The notes below the pieces were generated by a model. The model saw nothing but the letters and a program-made list of their open reading frames with translations. It made no database searches and was not told the DNA's origin. Made by a program: the position numbers and the translations under genes. A stretch of DNA of 64,000 nucleotides from Termitomyces sp. T153. Lineage: Eukaryota; Basidiomycota; Agaricomycetes; Agaricales; Lyophyllaceae. Position 1 is the stretch's first letter; each line of letters opens with the position of its first letter. The stretch spans positions 558,001 through 622,000 of the forward strand of contig JACKQL020000026.1 in assembly GCA_018296165.2 (NCBI GenBank), read 5' to 3'. Of the stretch, positions 43,561 to 54,190 are shown one piece after another.

Positions 43561-44216
43561 ATTCCATTGACAATGTCTTGGAACTTGTTGTATCACTGCT
43601 GATGAAGGCACAGAATATTGCCTTCTGATAGCTTTGGAGGTTGTAACTTCCCCCCAACTATCTTTGGCAGAGAGCAATGCTCTTCCTTGTTCATCTTTGC
43701 AGGTGGTACAGGCTTTGTATACTTATCATGCAAGGCCATCAGACAAATTTCTGATTCATCTGGTATGTTCAGCTAAGCAGGACCATGAATTGTCCTGCCT
43801 CTTGCTTCTTTCCACAAGTATTTGAACTTGCTAGGCTCAGATATTTCATCCTCTGTAGCCCTTCTATATATTTTGTCCTCAGGGGTCAATCTTCTTACTC
43901 CTTCCTGTTGTATCAGGTCAGCTATGACCTGATTCCACTCTTGTGGCATGTATGGGTCATACACCCATTCCAGGGTAGGCTTTGGGATTAATCTGTCCCA
44001 AATCTTCCTTTCTCTTACCTTCAAAGAGTCACTTTGAACCTTTTGGCATACTCTCTCCCCCTCTTGAAGAGTACTCCTTTGATACTCTTCCTCAGATACC
44101 ACCAGAGATGAGTGACCATTGAGTAAACTCTCAGTTGTTCAAAGTTCATCCTCATCCACTACCTTCTCTACAGTGGGCTGCTTGAGTCCACCAGGGAGTC
44201 AAGGCTGCTCATTACA
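43561..44216 (-). pseudogene. Linker between protease and RT (element B)
   Basis: The frame 44,102-43,773 reads LIPKPTLEWVYDPYMPQEWN and EISEPSKFKYLWKEARGRT. It is followed by PPAKMNKEEHCSLPKIVGGK near 43,690-43,630 and a helical start of RT. This is a normal inter-domain segment in Ty3 pol. Stops and frame changes break it. Confidence 0.5.
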
Positions 44217-44640
44217 CTACTTCTCCACTGTGCAGAAGCATTGTGCATGGCCATCAGCATCCTCTGGCTCCAATCTGTGAGCTGGCATTGCCCTTCTATC
44301 AATGACCACCTGGTCATTTGCAAAATCCAGGAGAACCTTATGAATTCTCATGAATAGTGTCCCTACAATCATATTATAGTGGTCAAAATTTGCAACATCC
44401 ACATAGACATTGTGAATCTCACCAGGGACCTTCATGGTAACCCTGGCACTATAGTTTACTATGAGCAACTTCCAATCATTTCCAGCTGCAGAGTAATGGT
44501 GGTAGCCAGCAGTGCCACCTGTATCCCAGCCACATGCACAAATAAGGGAGTAATTCTGGAAGTGGTACTCCCTGAATCCCACAACATCCATGCTCTGTGG
44601 CTGTTCACTTCTACCCAAGTGACAAGACATTCTTTGTCTT
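44217..44640 (-). pseudogene. Retropepsin, cut by a solo LTR (element B)
   Basis: The frame entering from the LTR reads KDKECLVTWVEVNSHRAWML followed by WDSGSTTSRITPLFVHVAGI, with an intact D-S-G-S/T catalytic motif. It then shifts frame and reads AGNDWKLLIVNYSARVTMKV, IHNVYVDVANFDHYNMIVGT, LFMRIHKVLLDFANDQVVID. These are the flap and the second half (IIGT-F-R) of a Ty3 protease, which cuts the polyprotein. The L1 LTR at 44,641-45,784 separates it from gag. Confidence 0.85.
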
Positions 44641-45784
44641 TGTTACGACCCGTTCCCCAAAACCCCGCACATCGTCCATCAAACCCCCGAACCCCCAAAA
44701 GGACCCCAACGCTCCGCCGAACTTCCGCCCATGCCCACGCCTACTTCGGCTAACTCCGACACCTCCCCGGCTAACTCCGACGGCCCCCTGGCCAACTTCG
44801 GTGCCTGCCCCGCAGCCACTGACACTTACCCTGGGCTTCCCAAACCCCAAGAACCACCCCCGCTATTCCTGATCTTCGCCCACCCATCATTAACTCGACA
44901 CCCTGCTTCCTCTGACCTATTCCGGAATATCACGACAACCTCGGAACAACCCGCGATCCCATCAACATATCAGCGCGGCACGATCTTCGATCACAACCGA
45001 CACCCGCCCACTCCGTCAAGCCCCGCCAAGCCCCGCTGCCACAGCCGACGTACCCCGAAGTCCTCCGGTAGTCAGTATATAAGTCATCGAGTAGCTCTTC
45101 GTACTCCAGTCTTGATATTGCTTAACGTTACCTATGGTCTGATTGCTTCCTTTTTGTGTTTCGTGTTCGTTTTCGTGTCTCTTTCTCCTTACTCTCAGTT
45201 TCCCGGTCTTATCTCAGTCTCCCGGTCTTATCTCAGTCTCCCGGTCTTGTCTCGTCCCCTTTTTGTTATCGTTCTCGTTATCGTTTTGTACCTCCACTCG
45301 AATCTACTCTTGTTCCATATTGTCTCGTCCGACGCTGTCTCGGTGACGTCGTCTGACCCTTGTGCCCAATTCTTCATCAACCCTAACGACCTCACGAACT
45401 CCGCGATTATAATTACGAACCCCGACACTCCTTACCAGGTCCGAACCTCACTCTTCGCTCGGTCCCGGACTCCATCAACTCCAAATGATCTCCCATCAAA
45501 CCCCGGCTCCGCCCCCATTGATCACACAGCCACCTACTCCCTTGCTTCCGCAAATCTCCCGTACGGCCTTCTGCCTGAACCCCGCCAAGACCGTCTCATT
45601 TCCCCACAATCCGACTTCTCCGGACCTTCCCGGACCTGTCTGGATCACATCTCCCAATTACCCGCACAAACCACCAGGACCCAGAACGTCTTCGAGTGTC
45701 CGGTCACCAATGCAGGGGAATCACGCCCGCCTAGTAAGGACTCGCCCAGTGCAGCTGCGCCCCCGAGGTCAGCGGACCCTGACA
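44641..45784 (+). mobile_element. Young solo LTR of family L1, perfect TSD
   Basis: It starts TGTTACGACCCG and ends GCGGACCCTGACA. It is flanked on both sides by GTCTT (44,636-44,640 and 45,785-45,789). It is CpG-rich although everything around it is CpG-depleted, so it is recent. A TATA box (AGTATATAAGTC) lies at about 45,075. The 391-residue open frame in it (44,731-45,906) runs past the LTR end and is not a gene. It splits gag from the protease of element B; orientation is opposite to that element. Confidence 0.95.
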
Positions 45785-45787
45785 GTC

Positions 45788-48700
45788 TTATGCTGGCAGC
45801 ACTGGGTGTTCTATGGCATCCTTGGATGCCACAAGCCACACTTTTCTCATGTGAACTTCATTACTTGGCTCTTTCTTCCTTTGTCCACCAAAAGGAACCT
45901 CTGTGAGGGCAAATAGTCCCTCACTATCACTACTATGAGTATGGCACTTGTTGTCATACGTTTCCAATTCAATGTACTCCTCACTATGCTCCTGAGTCCC
46001 ATTGGACTCAAATGCCTCATTGGCATCAGCCTCAGCAGGCTCCTCCTCCTGCTCATTGTCAGCTTCCCCTGCATCTGATGGTGCAGCTGTATGAGCTACC
46101 CACATGAATACCTGGAGAGCTGGTTTAGCTGGCTCCCTGCATTCACATGCAAAGTGCCCAGCCTTCCTGCACTTATAGCAGTTCACAGACTGCCCAGCAT
46201 CCTTGCTAGATTGGCCAGATGCTATGGCCACAACATTTTTACCATCAGCAAGATGCTTTCTTGCTGCCTGCACCACAGCCCCAGATTAGGAGGGCCCCAG
46301 GCCCACACCACCTCTTAGTAACAATAGTCTTGAGGCCATGCATATAGCTGGCCTCTTTGCTGACTGCAATGACTGTGACTGCCCAAGCTGACCAGTCACC
46401 TCTGTCCACCTGGCTAGAGCAGTCCCTATTGCTGGGGATTGTACTGCTGCCAACAACAGCTGCTGTTCTGACCAATTTTTCTTGCTGCACTCTAAATAGT
46501 GCACTGCAGTTTTAATGCTACTCTTGTAGGCTTTGGCCTCCAAAACAAACTCCTCAACTGTATTTACTTTGAAAGCCAGTCCACTGTTATATATCAATGC
46601 CACAAGCATGTCAGAGGGTATTCTCTTCAAGAACCACTCATGAATAGTAAATTTGTTGGGGAACATGGCCATGTTTTGAGCATGGTCAAGCAAGGCATCA
46701 TAGAAGCCTTGCACCCCTTCTTTGACTGCATACACCATGTTGTGGAATGTGTCACATGCATCCTGCATTGTCAAAGGTTGTACAAACTAATCATACAGTC
46801 CAAGGATGATGTCCTCAAACCTCCAGTGGGATTGGGCCCTATTGACATATATGACATGTCATAGGTACCATTTCAGTGCACTCACCACTAGGAAGTCCAT
46901 TAAAATTAGGACTTTCTTGTGATTGCACCCCTCCCCACCATGCTGAGCTATAGCATAGAATATGCAAATGCTCATCAGCCAGTTTTCAAGTTCACTAAAC
47001 TTGGCAGACTCTGCATAGGGAGTGATTTTTTTAGATGGATCACTCTGCCTGGGCTTGAGTCCTTCTGGTATAGCCAGTTGTACTGCAAGCAATTGTTCCA
47101 TCACTGCTCTCAGGCAATTGTGCATTGTCTGGCAGTGATATTCATGGGCTTCTCCACTTCTGGAGTTGCAAAGCATCTACAATGTTGTGGCAGCATTGAA
47201 AACTGCCATGGCTGTCTCTCTGGGAGGACTGTAGTCCTCCTCCTTCCAGCTCTGCATCCCATACCATCATTATCACCACAAGGGCCTTCATCTGGTCTTT
47301 TTGGATTTGGTGGACCTCCTCCCAGGGGTGGCAATGATTCATGTGGACATCCACCTCCTCCTCCCAGGCCCTGAGGTCTATGGTGTGGCATAGATAGAGG
47401 TGACAACACAGGATCACTCTCTGGTGATCCTCGTCCTGGGTCTTCTCCACTTGCAAATCTTTCTTCAGACCAGTTTACAAGAGCATTTGCTCTGTGCCCT
47501 GTGTTTCTCTGGGAATTTGCAGAACTCTGACCAGTCTCAGCATGTCCATCTCTGATAGGAGAGCGTGAGTCATGCTCCTCCTCCTTGATAGGCTTGGTTT
47601 GTTCTGGTGGAACCTACCTTTCAGGCCATGCATCATAGGCAGTATTCCCTTGGAGCACCACTCTTTGATTATCTATGTAGAACTGCCCAAAGTCCTCCAG
47701 GTCCCTGTTGTGAAATTGCTATAGAGCAATTCAATCTTCCTATATCAGCACTCTCCATGTAGACCCACCAGGTCTATGCCACACCAGTGGTTGCTCTGCT
47801 GTAATCACCAACCCTGTGTCAGTAGACACTAAGTCCAGTGCTACGATTGTGCCCAATGTGGCCTGTTGTTGATATTCCACTGTAGCCTGTCTAGCTGCGT
47901 AATCATGTGGCATTTTGCCAGGCTGTTGCAGTGCTTGCAACAGAGTCAATGCTTCATTGACTGGAGACAGAGAGAGTGCATAAGCTCCCCCGATATATGG
48001 AGATGGCATCATGGACAATGCCTGCAACCCCCACAGCTTCTTGTGCTGGAGGTAATCCATTACCTCCTGTGCTAAAAACAGCATGTAAATGTCCATATAT
48101 TTCAATGGATCAGTTGGGATAATATTGTCTCCCAACAATCTTTGAATTGCAATGTGCTTAGCTACTCTTGCAGCTAAATGTTGCTGAGTTGAGGTCTTAG
48201 GAACCTCAATATGACTCTGCCAGAATGCTATCACCCTTCAATGAAGGATGTCATCTGAGTGGGCCTTACTGTCTGTATCAGAGGTGTTTCTGACATCCTC
48301 TGGTATTGTTTTGATGAAGGCAGCTGGGGCTGCTGTCTGCATACCCAGCACTGGCTCAGCTCAAGATCTTACAGACCCACAAGCCCTGTATGGAGAGTCT
48401 TCTCCACTCCTTAGCAATGCTCCCGCTATCAAGGAGTCAATCAGACCTCCCATGGCAATTGGGAAGAATTGGAGTCCTTCCAGCCTCAGTGCTGTATGTG
48501 TATACAAAGGGGTTTTCCCCTTGTCTGCTGATGCCACTGCACCTCCTGGCTCTGCTGCTAGATACAGTTAAGTAGAGGGCCCTCATGAGCTCTTTGCTGG
48601 AACACCCTCACAACCACCTGCTGGTGGTCATACTAGAGTGACTGCAGGCAGTCCTCCTGGCATCACAGCACTCTCCCTGCCCCATCATAGTGTGACATGG

Positions 48701-48803
48701 CAGAATCTGACATTCCATGTGGAGCACTATTCAATGTTCCATCAAACTCTGTCTCAGACCTAGGTCCAAGCACTTGACCTTCCATGGTCACCACTGTGCC
48801 CAT
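45788..48803 (-). pseudogene. Ty3 gag with CCHC zinc knuckle (element B)
   Basis: The reading starts at about 48,803 (MGTVVTMEGQVLGPRSETEF). An N-terminal part at 48,234-47,740 is helical (IAFWQSHIEVPKTSTQQHLA; ALTLLQALQQPGKMPHDYAA). The gag core at 47,090-46,290 reads AKFSELENWLMSICIFYAIA, ALKWYL, DTFHNMVYAVKEGVQGFYDA, LLDHAQNMAMFPNKFTIHEW and FLKRIPSDMLVALIYNSGL. The C-terminal part (46,276-45,788) has the zinc knuckle CYKCRKAGHFACEC, an acidic stretch and the link to the protease. Gag forms the particle and binds RNA. Frame changes and stops break it. A Gly/Pro-rich linker lies at 47,409-47,110. Confidence 0.85.
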
Positions 48804-49084
48804 TGTGGAAGGTGCACATCAAAAATTTGAATGTGCTAATTGTATCTAGTGGCAGTGAACTTCTTTTACAGAAGTTCAAGTTTCCAACTTGCAAACAAGT
48901 TATTGCTCATCTGACTTAAAAAAATGTAATGTTTCCATTGCAGGTTGTGCAGCTTACAGTTCACCCAACATATGTCTATGAAGTATGAAGTAAGGTGCTG
49001 CCTTATGTAAGTACTAGTACAATACTTTTAGAGATAGCATCACATGACACTATCAGTGTAATTAACCAAGAAGTAAAATATATA
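48804..49084 (-). repeat. Leader or LTR region of element B
   Basis: No coding signal. It holds a segment that recurs inverted at 59,345-59,460 (GGTTGTGCAGCTTACA; GAAGTAAGGTGCTGCCTTA) and a short palindromic block at about 49,031-49,060. Its role as 5' LTR is inferred from position only; the matching LTR at the other end was not found by eye. Confidence 0.4.
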
Positions 49085-50531
49085 TATGCATGTATCAGAC
49101 ACTCCATTACATTACTACCTGATTGGCACTAGTGGGGACCATGCCACAGGCCAAAAGAAAAGTCATTCAGTTTCATGAGAATGGATGCTCAGTGTAATTT
49201 CTTGCTGGCCTGGAGAGGAGGCAATTTTTACTATGCTAGCAACACATGTTGTTGCCTATGTATTGCCAATGAAAGCATGACAGCTTGAGGAACTTGAAGG
49301 ATATACTACTTGGGATGTATTGGGTGATAGCAAGAAGGAGAAGCTTGATGCCAAGATTGTGCAGACAATAGGGCTAGAGGTCTTTGAGTCCTTGTCAAAT
49401 GAGGACCAAGAAGAACCCACATGATTCATACAAGCCAGTTGCTGCATGCACAAAGACCTCAATTCATTTGCATGGGGTGATAAGGCCCTACAAGAGTTCT
49501 GGGTTCTCTGTGGAAAGACACCCCCTATTCTACTGGCTAATTAAGACAATGCAGCTATTCTTGCTGCCTGCAATGATCACCCTAACCCTTTGTCCATGGA
49601 ACAACATGCTCTTCAAGTTTTGAAGCAGGGAGGAAGTCACATAACCATGCTTGGGGGAATGATTTGTTGTAACAAGGATAAAAAAAGGACAACAAGATAC
49701 ATACAATTTCTTTATAGAAACAAGGCTCAGAAAGTGTATCCCCTATCCTGATGTCAGCAATACTCAATATGGATCCCATGAGCTGCTATACTTGCAGTTA
49801 CCAAAAGATATTTATCGAGTTCATAGAGTTTGTTTGTAATGAGAAGAACAGACCTGGGCTGACCAATATTGAGAGGAATCTCCTGCTCACACTACTTGAC
49901 AAACCCACCTTTATTAAACTCTGTGTTCTTGCTCTATATTGCATCTGCATTTTCATGCCCTTTTATGTGCCATGTTTGGACCCACAACAATCTTGTTACC
50001 CTTGGTCCTTTCTTGGAGAAAAAGCAAAATTCTTACTTGAAGTGGCAGCAAATCCTTCCCTTTGGATGAGCACAGAATCTTCACCTAAAGATGTGGCCCT
50101 CAATGGAGAGGAATGGGATCTGTGGAAGGCCAAGGTCATGCATCATGTACAATCACAGGTGAAGAATTATCCTGACCTTAATGATGCCATATCTGCATTT
50201 CTCAAAGGTGCTCACACAGCATTTATTGATTGGGTTTCCAAAGAATTTGTGAAGGGAGGGGTACTTGAAATGACATCCAAAAAACAACTGGAGCTTTTTT
50301 TGCATCTACAAATGATGTAAATGAAGGTGCTTTGGGGAGCTGGAGGCTAGTGCAGAGGTACCAACTAAGTGAAACAATCTACAAGTTCAATGCAAGCTTT
50401 ATCACAATCCAAAATTTGACCAAAGACTTTCATTGTGTAATGCTTAGTGGAGACAATAATGAGGAGTACCTCCATATAAAGGCAAGGGAAAAGGCTGCAA
50501 TGAAGTTGCTGAAGAAGATGAAAGTCCAGTG
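49085..50531 (+). pseudogene. Transposon-linked protein of unknown function, second part
   Basis: The frame begins YLIGTSGDHATGQKKSH (about 49,110) and goes on, across stops, with IGLEVFESLSNEDQEEPT, FIQASCCMHKDLNSFAWG, KTPPILLAN-DNAAILAA, GGSHITMLGGMICCNKDKKR, then 49,751-50,320 with KIFIEFIEFVCNEKNRPGLT, LLLTLLDKPTFIKLCVLALY and ALNGEEWDLWKAKVMHHVQ. Next come NDVNEGALGSWRLVQRYQLS and LYHNPK-type residues to 50,531. From memory, this is the downstream half of the family whose first half is at 36,116-37,010 (TSGDHA, CCMHKDLN, GGxHxTMLGGM, NEGxLGSWR blocks). Function is not known; a transposase role is possible but I cannot show catalytic residues. Confidence 0.6.
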
Positions 50532-51785
50532 ATGTGCTTTTATGCTGCCTAGCTGCCATGCAGGAAAACAAAAGAATACCAAACACTGACAACCAGATAG
50601 GGTGGCTGGCAATAGGAAATAGTGAGGGAAAGTCAGTAAATGTCCCAGAAAACTAGATTGCTAGAAGGGTCAGGAATAAAGTGGTAGTGCAAGTAAGAAA
50701 GGCCACTATCACTAACCTGGGTCAGTGAACTGTAACAAAAAGTCACTATGTCACTGGGTAATAAGGAGAGAAAGAGATGAAGACAAAAGAGTGTAGGAAG
50801 AAGTTGCTAGGAAAGGGGGACTAAGTAGTATGAGGTAAAGGAGTTGTTAGAGATAGAGGGGAAGCAAATATGCTAAGGGCAGGGAGAATGGACAAAAAGA
50901 GAAGAAAAAATAGTTTGCTAAGATTGATAAGGACCTGGCAACAGGAAGGAGATGGGGAAAAAGGGATAAGTGACATTGGTATCAGTTGGAGGACAAACAC
51001 AAACTAGTTGCTAGCCATAGTTGCTAGCATTGCAGAGACAAAGACACTATAGAGTACCCAGTACCCATGCTCAATCAAGTACAAGGTTGCTGGGACTTGT
51101 TGCTTAGCCCTTAACAATGACAAGTGTAGATAGAAAAAAGTCTGAAGCTAGTAAGCTGAGGACTACTGAGGGAGGGAACAATACACTTGTTGTTCTGGAG
51201 TCTTTATGTACAGGCAGTATTTATACTGTTCATAGGTATAGTATTTAGAAAGGGAATATAGTTACTGCCAGCAATGGCATTTGTCAAAGTGTTGATAATA
51301 CATACTGGATGTCAGTATGGTAACCAAGTATTTGTATGCAATGTCAACAAGATGTATAATAAATGTCAGGAACAAAAAAGAGCATACCTAATATCAATAT
51401 CTGAAGAGTAGACATTGCTCAGGTATGATTGTAAGCAAGACAAGAGAAATGATCAGTAAGGGGTCACATAGCCTTCAATATATCCATTTTTGAGAATAAG
51501 TATTGTTGTTGCCAGGTAATGTTGCTAGCAATTGTTACTAAGGAAAGTCTTGACCTTATTTTTCTGGATCCAAAGGCTAGATTCCACATGATGAGGCTCA
51601 TAATTCAGAAGTCTCATGGTCACTAGGATTCTGTGCAATGACTATGTTGTTTCAGACCTTGGGGCTAGATCCCATATGATGAAGTTGCATGACTTTTACA
51701 TACTTGTGCTGTGTCCACATCAAGTGCTACCCAGATAAGATAATCTACAATGTCAGTGACAGTGCCCAGTAACAGTTTCTTATCA
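50532..51785. mobile_element. Probable insertion of unknown type
   Basis: This purine-rich block without any frame separates two parts of the same protein. A short similar motif, GATGTG, sits at both sides (CAGTGATGTGC and CAGATGTGTGC). No terminal repeats were recognised. Internal similar phrases GTTGCTAG recur many times. Confidence 0.35.
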
Positions 51786-52070
51786 CCAGATGTGTGCAGA
51801 TGCTGAGAAGGTTGCCAAGAATCAGAAGAAACAGGTGGCTGTGTAAAAGCAGTATGAAGATGCAGCTGCTTGACTTGCTGAGACTGGCAAGAAGTTGATT
51901 CTTGACACCTACTTGATTGACAGATTAACTGTTCAAGAACTTGATCTCCAGTTGGATTAGCACTGTAAGAATGAGAAACACTTCAAAACTCAGTTAACAG
52001 TCACAAAGAAAACCCTGATTGGTAACAAAGACTGAGTCCTTGAGTTTCTGAGCTGAAGCTCCACTCCCCA
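51786..52070 (+). pseudogene. Transposon-linked protein of unknown function, C-terminal part
   Basis: The frame reads AEKVAKNQKKQVAV, then a helical stretch, LIDRLTVQELDLQLD-H and KTQLTVTKKTLIGNKD. The block LTVxELDLQLDWHR followed by a K-K-rich end is, from memory, the C-terminus of the family described at 49,085. It places the end of that gene near 52,070. Confidence 0.5.
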
Positions 52071-53822
52071 CACTGAATCTGCAACACAAGAAGTCAAGAA
52101 GATCACAAGTGGTGCATATGAGGATAGAGAATGAAGAATTTCTGCAGAGAACTTCCCTGAGAGCTTCCTTGAGATGATATATGAGCATCTATTGTCATTC
52201 TTCCAGAAAGCCAAATAGGCATTTGACTCTTCATGTGTTCTGTGTGGAGAATTACTAAGTAGCAATGCAATATGATATGTCAGATTGTAAAGGGCACCAG
52301 GTGGTGGTAATGGACAGACATGACTGTTCAGACCCAAGTGGTCAATGAGTGCCATTACTGGAACAATCCACAGGCCACACATTGAGTTAAAGACCAAAGA
52401 CCCAAGTTGGCATGGTAAGAGTGATAAGTGGGAAAGCTTCATTCATCTGACAATCTTGGTTACTTCATTGAGGAACTCTTACAAATAACAATCAAAGACT
52501 CAAGTGAACAAAGTGAAGAGGGGGCTGGTTCTTAGCAAAACATACAAGGCTGAGTCAATGGAAATTCAGTTAACAAAAGTCAAAGAACCAAACAAAGTGA
52601 GGTTAGGTCTGGATCTCAGCATTGAGTGAACCTGATTGCAGTCTTCAGAGATTGCCACAATCATGTGTTGGAAAACCACATGACAAGCTGAACATCAGCA
52701 ACAGTGGCCAATTACAAGCAAAGCCAAAGTTGATTCCCTATTAATGGAGAGCAGAAACCCCACCAAAATTCCATGGCAGATGACATAATTGCACAGCCAC
52801 CATAAAGGTGGCAAATCCTGACTCTTGTACTTTGTATATTGTCAGACTATCATATACATGTGCCAATGCCCATTGATGAAAACAAATGGTAAGTATCATA
52901 CTCTATTAGAAGTAAAATACTACTATCTACTATTGATCCTTACTATGCAGCCTGTTTCCAATTGATATCATATCATCTTCAAAATCCAAAACATACTGGA
53001 TATTATTATTCACAATTATCTCTGCCATGACATTCCTGAACTTGTCTGGAGTTCTTTCTATAAGGATCAAGTAATGTGCTACCACATTTTCGAACTTCAG
53101 GTCACAATTGGCCTTGATGGCCTTTTTATGAGTATAAGACACCTTGCTTATTTGAGAATGAAGAATTGAAGAAACTTGCCTAAAAGTTTTTTTGGCTGTA
53201 GCAGTGTCAGCTCTAATAAAGCCTTTATACTAGCCTTGTCCCAGATGCTAACATTTTATTTTCCAAGAATATTGAGTGGAGTAACAATGACTTAAATACT
53301 TGCTAGGTGACTAAAAAGCAATGGCATCTGAAAAGTCAATGTTTTTCTCATCCCAGTATTTGCAATTGAGACAAACAACATCATGGCTACATTGAAGAAT
53401 GGCATAAGTAACCTTGAGCTGCCAGAGACATGGTCAAGTCCCAAAAACTTGTTGAGTAAGATCTCAAAGCTCAGCTAAGCTTGGTATATATAGCATGCCT
53501 GGGTAAGAGGAAGGGGGATATCAACCAACTTGTCACAAAAGCTACTGACCTCAAATAGTCTCTAGTAATTTCCCTTTTGAAGATGATCATTGTTTGTGCA
53601 ACTTGTCTATCATATGAACATATTATGAAAATGTATAGTATTTGTGTCCATGTTCAAATACATACAGCACAGTTGAATATATTTAATGTTATTGCTTGTA
53701 TTATTCTGCTTAATGAGTCAAGGACTGGTGCTTGTCACTGCTAGATCATTAGTAATTAAAAGGTTCAGTAAGGAAAGAATGACAAAAGAGTAATGCAGCA
53801 TAGGCTAGAATACATTCTCAAC
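52071..53822. other. AT-rich stretch; remnant of R60 and probable copia LTR
   Basis: No supported gene. At 52,575-52,625 one inverted minisatellite unit occurs (CAAAGTGAGGTTAGGTCTGG; GATCTCAGCATTGAGTG). On the minus strand a Ty1/copia LTR starts at 53,823 and runs leftward; its other end is not clear. A 150-residue minus frame at 51,990-52,442 is judged chance. Confidence 0.5.
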
Positions 53823-54190
53823 ACTCCCCCTGAATTTGCAATCTGTTAAGAATTAAGCTGATAAATAGATCATACCCATGTATTTTGTGAGTTTTTTGAG
53901 CTGAGGTCATAACAGTGCTTTTGTGAAGAGGTCTGCCACATTTTCCTCTGATGAGATAGGCTCAATAACTATATACCTGTGTCAAATGGCTTTGCAAATC
54001 CAATAGACCTTCACATCAAGGTGCTCAACTTTGTTATGTCCACTAGTGTTCTTTGTTCAATGCCACGGCTGTGTTGCTGTTACAGGACCACCAAGGGCTG
54101 TTCTACACAAATATCCACCTCTGACAACCATAAAAACATTCACATGGCTTGCTTCTCTGCCTCAAACACTTCTACATACTCTGCCTAACT
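53823..54190 (-). pseudogene. Ty1/copia RNase H end with polypurine tract
   Basis: The minus strand reads AEYVEVFEAEKQAM (about 54,185) and, after frame changes, IEPISSEENVADLFTKAL (about 53,968-53,917). These are the C-terminal RNase H blocks of Ty1/copia elements (AEYVAL-EA-KEA; E-NVADIFTKAL). About 50 bases further the purine run GGGGGAG (53,831-53,824) is followed by TGTTGAGAATG, a typical copia LTR start. Only this end of the element is left. Confidence 0.75.

Noticed and set aside
44731..45906. 391-codon open frame, the longest uninterrupted one in the window
   Set aside because: It lies inside the solo LTR and runs past its end into the target; the same LTR at 58,148 has a different frame layout. 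Pro/Ser-rich chance frame in a CpG-rich, stop-poor sequence.
37016..49055. 18-bp perfect terminal inverted repeat around the 12-kb insertion
   Set aside because: The inverted match comes from CpG decay of a palindromic CACGTG core in direct orientation; no matching target duplication could be shown, so it is kept only as a tentative finding.
51990..52442. 150-codon minus-strand frame
   Set aside because: Overlaps the plus-strand C-terminal block of the transposon-linked protein and has no recognisable motif.
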